Part shown: piece after piece, positions 19,956-27,451 of the stretch
Numbering within the stretch: position 1 is the stretch's first letter
Layout of the letters: each line of letters begins with the position of its first letter
From: Bacilli bacterium
Lineage (GTDB): Bacteria > Bacillota_I > Bacilli_A > RF39 > UBA660
DNA: 48,765 nt
Assembly (NCBI GenBank): GCA_017938725.1
Contig: JAGBAW010000013.1
Coordinates: forward strand, 1 to 48,765
Direction of reading: 5' to 3'
Program-made: the position numbers and the translations under genes
The notes under the pieces: generated by a model
What the model was told of the DNA's origin: nothing
Database searches by the model: none
The model's input: the letters and a program-made list of their open reading frames with translations, nothing else

Positions 19956-20171
19956 ATGGATGTAATATTATTAGTAATAAGTGTTTTATTAATAACAGTT
20001 GTACTTTTACAAAGTGGTAAGGCAGAAAGTGCGGGTAATATATTGATGGGTGGTAATGCTGAATTATTTGCTCAAAGAAAAGAACGTGGATCAGAATTAT
20101 TTCTAAGTAGATTAACACTAATTTTAGGATTATTATTTTTTGTAATTTGTTTAGTATTGTCATTAATTTAA
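19956..20171 (+). CDS. secG: Preprotein translocase subunit SecG
   Basis: SecG is the small auxiliary subunit of the SecYEG channel. 71 aa with two membrane segments (about residues 2-20 and 49-70) flanking the typical cytoplasmic loop LLQSGKAESAGNILMGG. The start is ATG 19956: GGAGGA (19943-19948) is 7 nt before it, whereas an in-frame ATG at 19941 would place the Shine-Dalgarno inside the gene. The order eno, secG, rnr, smpB, ssrA is typical of Bacilli. Confidence 0.95.
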   Translation: MDVILLVISVLLITVVLLQSGKAESAGNILMGGNAELFAQRKERGSELFLSRLTLILGLLFFVICLVLSLI

Positions 20172-20200
20172 AGGGACTAAAAATGGTCTTTTTATTTTAT
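20172..20200 (+). terminator. Weak terminator after secG
   Basis: AGGGACT (20172-20178) pairs with GGTCTTT (20185-20191) using G-U pairs, followed by a T-rich tail. It may only partly uncouple secG from rnr. Confidence 0.4.
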
Positions 20201-20216
20201 TAAAAGCGGAGGAAAT

Positions 20217-22364
20217 ATGAAAGAAGAAATAATTGAACTATTAAAACATGAAAAAAATGCATTATCTGCAATTGAAATAAGTGATAAATTAAATTTAAAA
20301 TCAGTAGAAGAGTTAACTAATATATTAAACACATTAAAAGACTTAGAAGATGATTTTGAAGTATATAAATCAAACAAAGATAAATATATGTTATTTGAAA
20401 ATAGCCATTTACTTAAAGGTAGACTTAACGTAAATAAAAAAGGTTTTGGATTTGTTATTATAGAAGGTCAAGATGATATTTATGTTGATCAGAAAAATAT
20501 GAATGGGGCTTTAAATAATGATATTGTAGTTGTTGAAACCCTTAGCGATTCAAAAGGCAGAAGGGAAGCAAGAGTAGTAAAAGTTTTAAAAAAGGAAAAT
20601 AATTTAATTATAGGTGAGTATAAAATAATTGACGGAAATCCACATTTTTATCCAGATGATAAAAAATTAAAAATGGAAATAATACTTGATAAGGAAAATT
20701 TAGATGATTTAGTAGATGGTCATAAAATTCAAGTAAGTATAATAAAAGAACTAGGTAAATATAAGTATTTAGGTAAAGTAGTAAAGATAATAGGTCATAA
20801 AAATGATCCTGGAGTAGATATATTATCAATTGTATATGATCATGGTATAAATGATGTATTTAAAGAAAGTGTTATGAAAGAAGTAGATGCTTTACCATCA
20901 GAGGTAAGTGATAATGATAAACAAGGAAGAGTTGATTTAACTAATGAAGTAATATTTACGATTGATGGCGATGACACTAAGGATATAGATGATGCGATAT
21001 CAATTAAGAAAAAAGATGATAATTATATATTAGGGGTACACATCGCAGATGTATCTTATTATGTTAGAGAAGGAACTGAGCTTTATAAAGAAGCTTATGA
21101 TAGAGCGACAAGTGTATATTTAGTAGATAGGGTAATTCCTATGCTTCCACATAAACTTTCAAATGGTATATGTTCATTAAACCCTAATGTAGAACGTTTA
21201 GCTATTTCATGTGTGATGAAAATTAATAAAGATGGTAAAGTAGTCTCACATGAGATATTTGAAAGTGTAATAAAATCAAGAATACAAATGACGTATAAAA
21301 AGGTTAATAAAATACTAAATAATGAAGAAGTACCAACTGGATATGAAGAATATGTAGATGACTTAAAATTAATGGAAGAACTTGCTAATATACTTAGAAA
21401 ATCAAAATTAAAAAAGGGATATCTTGATTTTGACACAGATGAAGCAAAGATACTTGTAGATGAAAAAGGTAAGCCTTATGATGTTGTATTAAGAGATAGG
21501 GGTAAAGGAGAAAATTTGATTGAGGATTTTATGATTGTAGCAAATGAAACAGTCGCAGAACATATATATTTTATGGAATTTCCTTTTGTGTATCGTATTC
21601 ATGAAGTACCTGATTCAGAAAAGGTAGAAGAATTTTTAAGTTCAATAAGTTTACTTGGATATCAAGTTAAAGGAGATAGAAATTTTAATTATCCTAAATC
21701 GATGAAAAATATTCTTGATCAATTAAGGGATAAAGATGAGTTTCCTATTCTTTCAACGCTTTTGCTTAGATGTATGAAAAAAGCTATATATAAGCCTGAA
21801 AATATTGGACATTATGGGCTAGCATCTAAATGTTATACACATTTTACTTCTCCAATTAGGAGATTTCCCGATACTACAGTTCATAACTTACTTAGAAAGT
21901 ATATATTCAATGAACCAAGTGATAAAGAACTTTCAAAACTAATATCTTATTATAATGAAATTTTACCAGAACTATGCAATCACTCATCAGAAAAGGAAAG
22001 AGAATCTATTGAGTGTGAAAGAGATGTAGAATCTATGAAAATGGCAGAGTACATGGAAAATCATATTGGTGAAGAATTTGATGGTATAATTTCATCAATA
22101 ATGAATTTTGGTATGTTTGTTGAGCTACCTAACTTAATAGAAGGATTAGTTCATATATCAGAATTAAAAGGTGATTATTATAATTTTGATGAAGTTACTA
22201 AGACATTAAGAGGTGAAAAAAAAGGTAAAATATATAAGCTTGGACAAAAGGTAAGGGTAGTAGTAACAAATGCATCAAAAGAAAATAGTATTATAGATTT
22301 TAATTTAGTAGAAAAATCAAAAGGTGATAAAAATGGAAATAATAAACAGAAAAGCAAGATTTGA
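20217..22364 (+). CDS. rnr: Ribonuclease R
   Basis: This 3'-5' processive exoribonuclease degrades structured RNA and works with SmpB/tmRNA to clear non-stop mRNAs. 715 aa. Order of domains: N-terminal winged-helix-like segment (1-60), OB/cold-shock domain (about 68-140, GRLNVNKKGFGFVIIEG), the RNB catalytic domain (about 240-570; GDDTKDIDDAISI carries the metal-binding aspartates), and a C-terminal S1 domain (about 620-700, DGIISSIMNFGMFVELPN) with a Lys-rich tail. GGAGGA precedes ATG 20217. The 3' end overlaps smpB by 32 nt. Confidence 0.97.
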   Translation: MKEEIIELLKHEKNALSAIEISDKLNLKSVEELTNILNTLKDLEDDFEVYKSNKDKYMLFENSHLLKGRLNVNKKGFGFVIIEGQDDIYVDQKNMNGALNNDIVVVETLSDSKGRREARVVKVLKKENNLIIGEYKIIDGNPHFYPDDKKLKMEIILDKENLDDLVDGHKIQVSIIKELGKYKYLGKVVKIIGHKNDPGVDILSIVYDHGINDVFKESVMKEVDALPSEVSDNDKQGRVDLTNEVIFTIDGDDTKDIDDAISIKKKDDNYILGVHIADVSYYVREGTELYKEAYDRATSVYLVDRVIPMLPHKLSNGICSLNPNVERLAISCVMKINKDGKVVSHEIFESVIKSRIQMTYKKVNKILNNEEVPTGYEEYVDDLKLMEELANILRKSKLKKGYLDFDTDEAKILVDEKGKPYDVVLRDRGKGENLIEDFMIVANETVAEHIYFMEFPFVYRIHEVPDSEKVEEFLSSISLLGYQVKGDRNFNYPKSMKNILDQLRDKDEFPILSTLLLRCMKKAIYKPENIGHYGLASKCYTHFTSPIRRFPDTTVHNLLRKYIFNEPSDKELSKLISYYNEILPELCNHSSEKERESIECERDVESMKMAEYMENHIGEEFDGIISSIMNFGMFVELPNLIEGLVHISELKGDYYNFDEVTKTLRGEKKGKIYKLGQKVRVVVTNASKENSIIDFNLVEKSKGDKNGNNKQKSKI

Positions 22365-22773
22365 TTATGAGTTATTGGATAAGTATGAAGCAGGAATTGT
22401 ACTAACAGGTACAGAAATAAAGTCTATTAGAAATGGTAATGTTAATTTAAAAGATAGTTATGCTGTTATCAAAAATGGTGAAATATATTTACTAAATATG
22501 CATATATCTGAATATAAAGAGGGAAATATATTTAATCATGATGAAAGTAGAACTAGAAAACTATTACTTCATAAAAATGAAATAAAAAAAATAAGTGATA
22601 AAGTATCGATTAAAGGATTAACAATTGTTCCATTAAAACTTTACTTTAGTAATGGAAAAGCTAAAATTGAACTTGCAGTAGCAAGAGGTAAACATACTTA
22701 TGATAAGAAAGAAACAATTAAACAAAGGGATTTAGATAGAGAAATGAAAAAGTCACTTTCTGGTAAATATTAA
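22333..22773 (+). CDS. smpB: SsrA-binding protein SmpB
   Basis: SmpB delivers tmRNA to stalled ribosomes. 146 aa with the SmpB fold: YELLDKYEAGIVLTGTEIKS near the N-terminus, LKDSYA, and the C-terminal tail ARGKHTYDKKETIKQRD that enters the mRNA channel. The start is ATG 22333 with AAGGTGAT at 22321-22328. The in-frame GTG at 22324 lies within that ribosome-binding site. It overlaps rnr by 32 nt and lies 42 bp upstream of its RNA partner. Confidence 0.97.
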   Translation: MEIINRKARFDYELLDKYEAGIVLTGTEIKSIRNGNVNLKDSYAVIKNGEIYLLNMHISEYKEGNIFNHDESRTRKLLLHKNEIKKISDKVSIKGLTIVPLKLYFSNGKAKIELAVARGKHTYDKKETIKQRDLDREMKKSLSGKY

Positions 22774-22775
22774 CT

Positions 22776-22803
22776 TTGACTTTTTCTTTTTTTATGCTAT
22801 AAT
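22776..22803 (+). promoter_or_regulatory. ssrA promoter
   Basis: TTGACT (22776-22781), a 16-bp spacer and TATAAT (22798-22803) with a TGC extension. It begins within a few bases of the smpB stop. This is one of the strongest promoters in the window, as expected for a stable RNA. Confidence 0.75.
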
Positions 22804-22815
22804 CTATAACTAGAT

Positions 22816-23196
22816 GGGGCTGTATATGGTTTCGACAGGAATACCTAGCTTTAAGCTGCAAGTCGAAGGCACTCGTTACGTGCAAAATAAAAATAACTGG
22901 AAACAAAATTAAAAATGCATTTGCTTCATTATTCAGAAGTAATAGTGTAGCCTTAGCTGCTTAATAGTCAGAAATGCAATTCTCTATTATCTTTTCTTGC
23001 GTAGATTATAGGGGATTCGATTTTAGCAAGATATATCATTATTTAGCTTAGAAATAGTGATGAAAAATTATAAGCTTACTAATTTATAGGTTGTTGGTTA
23101 CTTTTATACATTAGGAATTTTATTAACTAACTAAACTTGTAGATGCTTACTGTGTAGTATTTTTGGACAGGAGTTCGACTCTCCTCAGCTCCACCA
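22816..23196 (+). ncRNA. ssrA: Transfer-messenger RNA
   Basis: tmRNA rescues stalled ribosomes with SmpB. About 381 nt. The 5' end GGGGCTG pairs with 3' CAGCTCC in the tRNA-like acceptor, followed by A and an encoded CCA. The 5' D-loop-like GGTTTCGACAGG and the T-arm GGAGTTCGACTCTCC are present. The tag reading frame resumes at GGA 22899-22901 and ends at TAATAG (22962-22967). It encodes 21 residues beginning GNKIKNAFAS and ending SNSVALAA, so with the tRNA alanine the tag is 22 residues. The ALAA end is the classical ClpXP/FtsH degron. The length exceeds the usual 10-15 residues. Confidence 0.96.
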
Positions 23197-23234
23197 TTTG
23201 TAAAATCGTCGAAATAAGACTTTATATATAAATA

Positions 23235-23260
23235 AAAGAACTTGAAAAAAGTTCTTTTTT
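23235..23260 (+). terminator. ssrA terminator
   Basis: AAAGAACTT (23235-23243), loop GAAAA, AAGTTCTTT (23249-23257), then a T-run. Confidence 0.85.
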
Positions 23261-23293
23261 ATGTTATTATGTATTTAGCAAGCGAATCTTGCA

Positions 23294-23299
23294 TAAAAT
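23294..23299 (+). promoter_or_regulatory. Putative -10 of the antitoxin-like small RNA
   Basis: TAAAAT (23294-23299) lacks a good -35. It would start RNA at about 23306-23307, exactly where the sequence AGGAACATT begins. The opposing toxin-like transcript is predicted to begin with the same nine bases. Confidence 0.35.
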
Positions 23300-23340
23300 A
23301 AAAAAGAGGAACATTCAATTGCGTAAGTGAATGTCGCCTC
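23295..23340 (-). terminator. Terminator of the toxin-like transcript
   Basis: On the minus strand GAGG pairs with CCTC, and ACATTCA with TGAATGT, across a 10-nt loop. The stem spans 23340-23306 and is followed by T-rich sequence (T5-6, A, T4). It would end a transcript of about 230 nt started near 23527. Confidence 0.65.
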
Positions 23341-23385
23341 ACAAAAGTGTGTGACACTCTACATATGCAGAGTGTCTATTTTTTT
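23306..23385 (+). ncRNA. Candidate antisense RNA (type I antitoxin), about 80 nt
   Basis: The predicted RNA starts near 23306, forms three hairpins and ends at a strong terminator: GACACTCT (23353-23360), loop ACATATGC, AGAGTGTC (23369-23376), then TA and T7. It is fully complementary to the 3' untranslated region and last codons of the small hydrophobic ORF on the other strand. The terminator loop carries the palindrome CATATG, so sense and antisense hairpins could kiss through it. The role is inferred from architecture alone; transcription is not shown. Confidence 0.5.
23353..23385 (+). terminator. Terminator of the candidate antisense RNA
   Basis: An 8-bp perfect stem (23353-23360 with 23369-23376), an 8-nt loop and seven Ts at 23379-23385. 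On the minus strand the same hairpin is not followed by a T-run, so it belongs to the plus-strand RNA. Confidence 0.7.
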
Positions 23386-23468
23386 AGTGCTAGTACCAGT
23401 AAGGTAGATAGTAGTAAAATTATAGAAATGTATCTAAGAACTTTTAAAATAAAAGTTTTAGCTTTCAT
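23376..23468 (-). CDS. Small hydrophobic peptide, candidate type I toxin (30 aa)
   Basis: A 30-codon frame from ATG 23468-23466 to TAG 23378-23376. The peptide starts MKAKTFILKVLRY, has a hydrophobic Ile/Leu/Val run (residues 14-28, ISIILLLSTLLVLAL) and ends in two lysines. That is one short membrane helix with basic ends, the general form of type I toxins. A strong Shine-Dalgarno (GGGGG, 23480-23476) lies 7 nt upstream, behind a good promoter. The Shine-Dalgarno is buried in an 11-bp hairpin (23503-23476). A convergent antisense RNA covers the 3' part. I do not recognise the peptide family. Alternatives: a membrane-regulatory microprotein, or a non-coding RNA. Confidence 0.6.
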   Translation of the reverse strand: MKAKTFILKVLRYISIILLLSTLLVLALKK

Positions 23469-23475
23469 TATTCTA

Positions 23476-23503
23476 CCCCCTTTCTTAAATAAAGAATAGG
23501 AGG
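23476..23503 (-). promoter_or_regulatory. Hairpin sequestering the Shine-Dalgarno of the toxin-like ORF
   Basis: On the minus strand CCTCCTATTCTT (23503-23492), loop TATTT, AAGAAAGGGGG (23486-23476). It forms 11 bp with one bulged A and one G-U. All five Gs of the ribosome-binding site are paired with an anti-Shine-Dalgarno CCTCC. Confidence 0.65.
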
Positions 23504-23533
23504 ACGACACTCACATTAAATGTTCCTATAAAT

Positions 23534-23562
23534 ATTATAACAAACATATATTCGTATATCAA
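23534..23562 (-). promoter_or_regulatory. Promoter of the toxin-like transcript
   Basis: On the minus strand TTGATA (23562-23557), a 17-bp spacer and TATAAT (23539-23534) with a TG extension. It is close to consensus. The predicted start is near 23527 at AGGAACATT. Confidence 0.7.
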
Positions 23563-23691
23563 TGATAATTTTGTTATTTGTAATAATATTTTTTTTTGTT
23601 AAAATTTATTTATAAATTTAGTCTGAATCTTATATTTTTTCTCATACGAGTAGAACTTTCGCACCAATTTTGATTTATTTATTCGAAGTAG

Positions 23692-24249
23692 TCGAATTTT
23701 AAATATACTTTCAGTCTGAATTTTGTTATCATATTAGGAATAACTTATCTATTTAATAAAGTTGGTTCATACTGCACTAATTGGTGCTATGCTAGTTTTT
23801 TTAAAGATGCTTATGCAGAAGTACATTCGACATTAGTAAATAGTATATATAATTTTGATGAAGAATATTCTAAAAAAATACCAATTGGAAAAATTATAAA
23901 TTCTTCAAATACAGATATTATTAATACAATTTTGAAAGAAGATGCAACTAATATAAGCGGAGGTCAAAAGCAGCTCTTATCTTTAGCGAGAGCGCTGCTT
24001 ACGACTTCTGAAATAATACTTCTTGATGAAGTAACGTCATCATTAGATCCAAATACAACTAGTAAAATTATAAATCTATTAGATGATTTAAAAACAGATC
24101 ATACACTTATTGTTATTACTCATAATAAAGATTTAATGAAAGCTGCCGATAATCTTATTGTTTTAAATAATGGCAAAATTGAATGTATAGGGAAACACAT
24201 GGAATTATTAAAAAATAACGAGATTTATAGAAATTTATATGATGGTTAG
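23692..24249 (+). pseudogene. ABC exporter remnant, internally deleted
   Basis: The open frame has no proper start. Its first part (about 23725-23930) reads like a transmembrane-domain piece of an ABC exporter, including SIYNFDEEYSKKIPIGKI, the usual coupling-helix region. It then jumps directly to the end of a nucleotide-binding domain: ISGGQKQLLSLARALL (signature), IILLDEVTSSLD (Walker B and D-loop) and LIVITHN (H-loop). The rest of the membrane domain and Walker A, roughly 300 residues, are missing. It cannot be a working ATPase. It lies between the toxin-like locus and a serine recombinase remnant, suggesting a decayed insertion next to ssrA. Confidence 0.8.
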
Positions 24250-24282
24250 TACTATGATTCACTTTACAACAGCAATTATATT

Positions 24283-24624
24283 TTTAGCTGGTGTCATTAT
24301 GCCCGTGGCAGTCATATTCCATCAAGAGCACCTTTAGATTATAAACATGTAGATAGATTATTAGTGCTAGATCCATTTAGCAAAGATATTATTATAAGAA
24401 TTTTAATTTATATTTTGAGGGTTGTACTTATGTTAAAATAGCAAAAATTTATAATGAAGAAAAAGTACCAGGTAAAACTAATTGGAGAGATACAACTGTT
24501 TTAAAAATAATATCTAATGAGATTTATAATGGAGATTATGTATTTGGTAAAAGAAGTCGTAATAGTTTATTATGAAAATGTGGTTTAATCATTAGTAAGT
24601 AAAGAATTATGGAAAAAATTGCAG
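24283..24624 (+). pseudogene. Large serine recombinase remnant
   Basis: The central recombinase domain of a serine integrase/resolvase is readable only with frameshifts. RGSHIPSRAPLDYK is in one frame. YVKIAKIYNEEKVPGKTNWR and DTTVLKIISNEIYNGDYVFG follow in another frame. YYENVV, stop, SLVSKELWKKLQ come after a further frame change. The catalytic N-terminal domain with its serine is gone. Weak traces may continue to about 24830. The rest of 24625-24878 shows no gene. This is consistent with a decayed mobile element integrated downstream of ssrA. Confidence 0.75.
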
Positions 24625-24878
24625 ATGATCAAGTTAGTCTAATTGGTTCTTATAAAAAGACATTAAATCAAAGAAGATAAATTTATGGAATAAGTTAAGA
24701 AATTATGCTATACTATAGTTAATTAATGATTTATTACAATTGTGAAAAGACAATTTATTATATCATCATGTAATATATTTAAGTGATCCAAGATAATGTG
24801 ATGTAAGTAAATTAAAGACAGTAATAAGACATCCAATTAAAAAGATAAAATAAATTAAATTTGAAAGTGAGATGTATT

Positions 24879-26138
24879 ATGAAAGAATTAAAGTTTGATA
24901 GTGTTCCTTATATAATAAGAAATAAGAATTATAGTACTATTACATTTAAATTAATTTATAGTTGTAATTACGAGGAGAAAGATTTAGTTTATATAAATTT
25001 ATTGCAACCTCTTATATCTAATTATTCTAAGAAGTGTAAAATTGAGCAAGAATTTAAGTTAGAATTAGTAAAAAGGTTAATAATTAATATGACTTTTAAA
25101 AAAATGATACTTAATGATAATCTATTTTTAACGTTTACCCTTACAGTACCAGATCCTAAGAGAGTAAAAGACTTTAACATAGAAAATGCTTTTTCGTTTT
25201 TTTATGATATGATTTACAATCCTAATGTATCTAATGGAGAGTTTGATAAAAAACAACTAGAACGTGAAAGAGAATATATTAAGTCAAATTTAAATGAATC
25301 ATTGAAAAGAATATCAAACTTTTCCTATCAAAGATTTATTTCTTATTTTGATGATAAAAGTGAGTTAAAGAATAATATGTACAATAATATAGATCTATTA
25401 GATAAAGTCACTCCAAAAGATTTATATAAATATTATAAGAGTGTAATTATAGATAATACACCGATTTGTATTGTATATGGAGATGTTGATAAAGAAAAAG
25501 TAAATACACTTTATTATAAATATTTTAAGAAAAATGATAAACCTATAATTATAAATAAAAATTATAATTGCTATTTAATTCCAAAAAGTGACACAAGCTA
25601 TATAGAGGAAAAATCTGATTATAATCAATCTGCATTATATTTTGGTTACAAAATAGAAAAAATGAGTGAGAAAGATAGAATATATTTATCATTATTATGT
25701 AATATTTTATGTAGTAGAGAAACAAATTTGATTTTTAATGCCTTACGCGTAGATAATAATCTTATTTATTCATATAATTTTGGTTGTAAGTCTAAAAATG
25801 CTATGTTTTTTATTGAAGCATATATATCAAAAAACTCAAAAGATAAAACCATTACCATTATAGATGAAATGTTTAGAAATATTAAGAATAAAAATAAAAT
25901 AAAGGAATATATAGATAAGATATTAGTAGGAATAGAATATGAATTAATTGAATCAAAAGATTCCAAATATTTTAAATTGAATGAATTTATTGCTAAAAAA
26001 TCTGAATCAGGTTTTACATTAAAAGAAATATATAATGGTTATAAGAAAATAAACATTGACAAATTTTTAAAATTCTTAGAAAGAGTAAAACTTGATACTA
26101 TATATTTTTTAAGAGGTGAAGCTAATGAAAAGGAATAA
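24879..26138 (+). CDS. M16 peptidase-family protein lacking the catalytic motif (YmfF-like)
   Basis: 419 aa. The fold and length are those of an M16B peptidase half, but no HxxEH zinc motif is present, so it is a non-catalytic partner. The middle contains the M16-type KQLEREREYIKSNLNES segment and a C-terminal half with SALYFGYKIEKMSEKDR. It is paired with an active-looking homologue just downstream, overlapping by 14 nt, as in B. subtilis ymfF-ymfH. Those genes have been linked to EF-P modification and are otherwise poorly understood. ATG 24879 with GAAAGTGAG upstream was preferred over TTG 24861. Confidence 0.85.
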   Translation: MKELKFDSVPYIIRNKNYSTITFKLIYSCNYEEKDLVYINLLQPLISNYSKKCKIEQEFKLELVKRLIINMTFKKMILNDNLFLTFTLTVPDPKRVKDFNIENAFSFFYDMIYNPNVSNGEFDKKQLEREREYIKSNLNESLKRISNFSYQRFISYFDDKSELKNNMYNNIDLLDKVTPKDLYKYYKSVIIDNTPICIVYGDVDKEKVNTLYYKYFKKNDKPIIINKNYNCYLIPKSDTSYIEEKSDYNQSALYFGYKIEKMSEKDRIYLSLLCNILCSRETNLIFNALRVDNNLIYSYNFGCKSKNAMFFIEAYISKNSKDKTITIIDEMFRNIKNKNKIKEYIDKILVGIEYELIESKDSKYFKLNEFIAKKSESGFTLKEIYNGYKKINIDKFLKFLERVKLDTIYFLRGEANEKE

Positions 26139-27363
26139 AGTAATTACACTAGATAATGGCCTAAAGATAGTTATATATCAAGATAATACTAAACATTCTA
26201 TGTATGCAGAGCTTATAGTTAATTATGGTGCGATTAATAAAGACTTTAATATAAATGATAAGGAATATCATATCTGCGATGGTATGTCTCACTTCCTTGA
26301 ACATTTATTAATAGAACATAGTATTTATGGCAATTCTTTGCAGTATTTTAAAAAAAATTATATTGAATCTAATGGATTAACCTCATCTAGATTTACAAAG
26401 TTTTATATTCATACGGTAAAGGATTTTGAAGAAAATTTAGAGAGACTTATAAAGGTAGTAAATGTTCCTAACTTTAATAAAGAAGATATTGAAACTACTA
26501 AAAGTGCAATATTTGAAGAGATTAAAAGATCACAAGATAATAAATTCTCTGAGTTTAATATTTTAAAAAATAGTTGTTTATTTAGAAATATAAATTATAA
26601 AACAGTGTTAGGTAGCGAATCTGAATTATCAAGTATAGATTATAGTATGGCTAAATTATGTTATGATGTATTTTATCAGCCATTTAATCAAACACTCGCA
26701 ATCGCAGGGAATATAGATATAGATAAAGTAGTAGAATTAGTTAAATCTATATATTTTGATATTAAAACAGAAAAAATTGATTATAAATTAATCGATTTTA
26801 ATGAACCGGATGAAATTTCAAAATTAGAGGGTTCTATATATAAAGACATTACTAAGGAATATATATCAATAAACTATAAGATAAATATTTCTAATTTTTC
26901 ACCAAAAGATAAAGTTAATTTAACCTTTTATTTAAGCTATTTTTTAGCATATAATTTTGCTCAAACTTCTGATGCCTATAAGAAATTAATAGAGGAAAAT
27001 ATATCAGTTGATAGAATATTCTTTGATTATAATTTCATAGATAAATTTTTAATTATACAGATAGGAACATACACGAGTGAATTTGATAAGTTTATAATTT
27101 TGATAACGAATATAATAAAAAGCAAAAAATTTAATCTAGAAGACTTTGAAGTAAGAAGAAAAAGATCTATAATTTCATTAATTACTAGAGAAGATAATTT
27201 TATTAATATGATTAAACCATTTATATCAAATGTTTCAGATTTTGGTTATAATTATATTGATGAGATAAAAGATATTGAACAGTTTAATTTTACTGATTAT
27301 AAAAATATGATTAGTTCACTTGATTTTAGCAATTATTGCATAACGAAAATGCTAAAAAAATAG
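26125..27363 (+). CDS. M16 zinc metallopeptidase (YmfH-like)
   Basis: 412 aa. The inverted zinc motif HFLEH is at about residues 58-62 in GMSHFLEHLLIEH. The third ligand is expected in the SAIFEEIKRS segment about 75 residues later. A second M16 half follows. It probably forms a heterodimer with the upstream inactive subunit. ATG 26125 was chosen because AGAGGTGA (26112-26119) is 5 nt away; a GTG at 26116 lies within that site. The family also includes proteases that mature peptides (AlbE/AlbF-type), but no peptide precursor is visible beside it. Confidence 0.88.
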   Translation: MKRNKVITLDNGLKIVIYQDNTKHSMYAELIVNYGAINKDFNINDKEYHICDGMSHFLEHLLIEHSIYGNSLQYFKKNYIESNGLTSSRFTKFYIHTVKDFEENLERLIKVVNVPNFNKEDIETTKSAIFEEIKRSQDNKFSEFNILKNSCLFRNINYKTVLGSESELSSIDYSMAKLCYDVFYQPFNQTLAIAGNIDIDKVVELVKSIYFDIKTEKIDYKLIDFNEPDEISKLEGSIYKDITKEYISINYKINISNFSPKDKVNLTFYLSYFLAYNFAQTSDAYKKLIEENISVDRIFFDYNFIDKFLIIQIGTYTSEFDKFIILITNIIKSKKFNLEDFEVRRKRSIISLITREDNFINMIKPFISNVSDFGYNYIDEIKDIEQFNFTDYKNMISSLDFSNYCITKMLKK

Positions 27364-27426
27364 TTTATATATATATCATATACAAATTTACTCTACAAAA
27401 TATAGAAAATTTATTCTAATAATATG

Positions 27427-27435
27427 TGATATAAT
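27427..27435 (+). promoter_or_regulatory. Extended -10 promoter of the decayed XRE gene
   Basis: TGATATAAT (27427-27435). GGTGAAG follows before ATG 27452. The promoter seems intact although the gene is not. Confidence 0.45.
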
Positions 27436-27451
27436 CTAATTGGTGAAGAAA

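Noticed and set aside
23197-23300. tRNA or rRNA genes near ssrA
   Set aside because: No cloverleaf or rRNA-like sequence was seen here or elsewhere in the window apart from the tmRNA.
23676-23700. ATTCGA/TCGAAT inverted repeat (23681-23697) as a recombinase attachment core
   Set aside because: A 6-bp repeat in A/T-rich DNA is too short, and no second copy was found at the other edge of the island.
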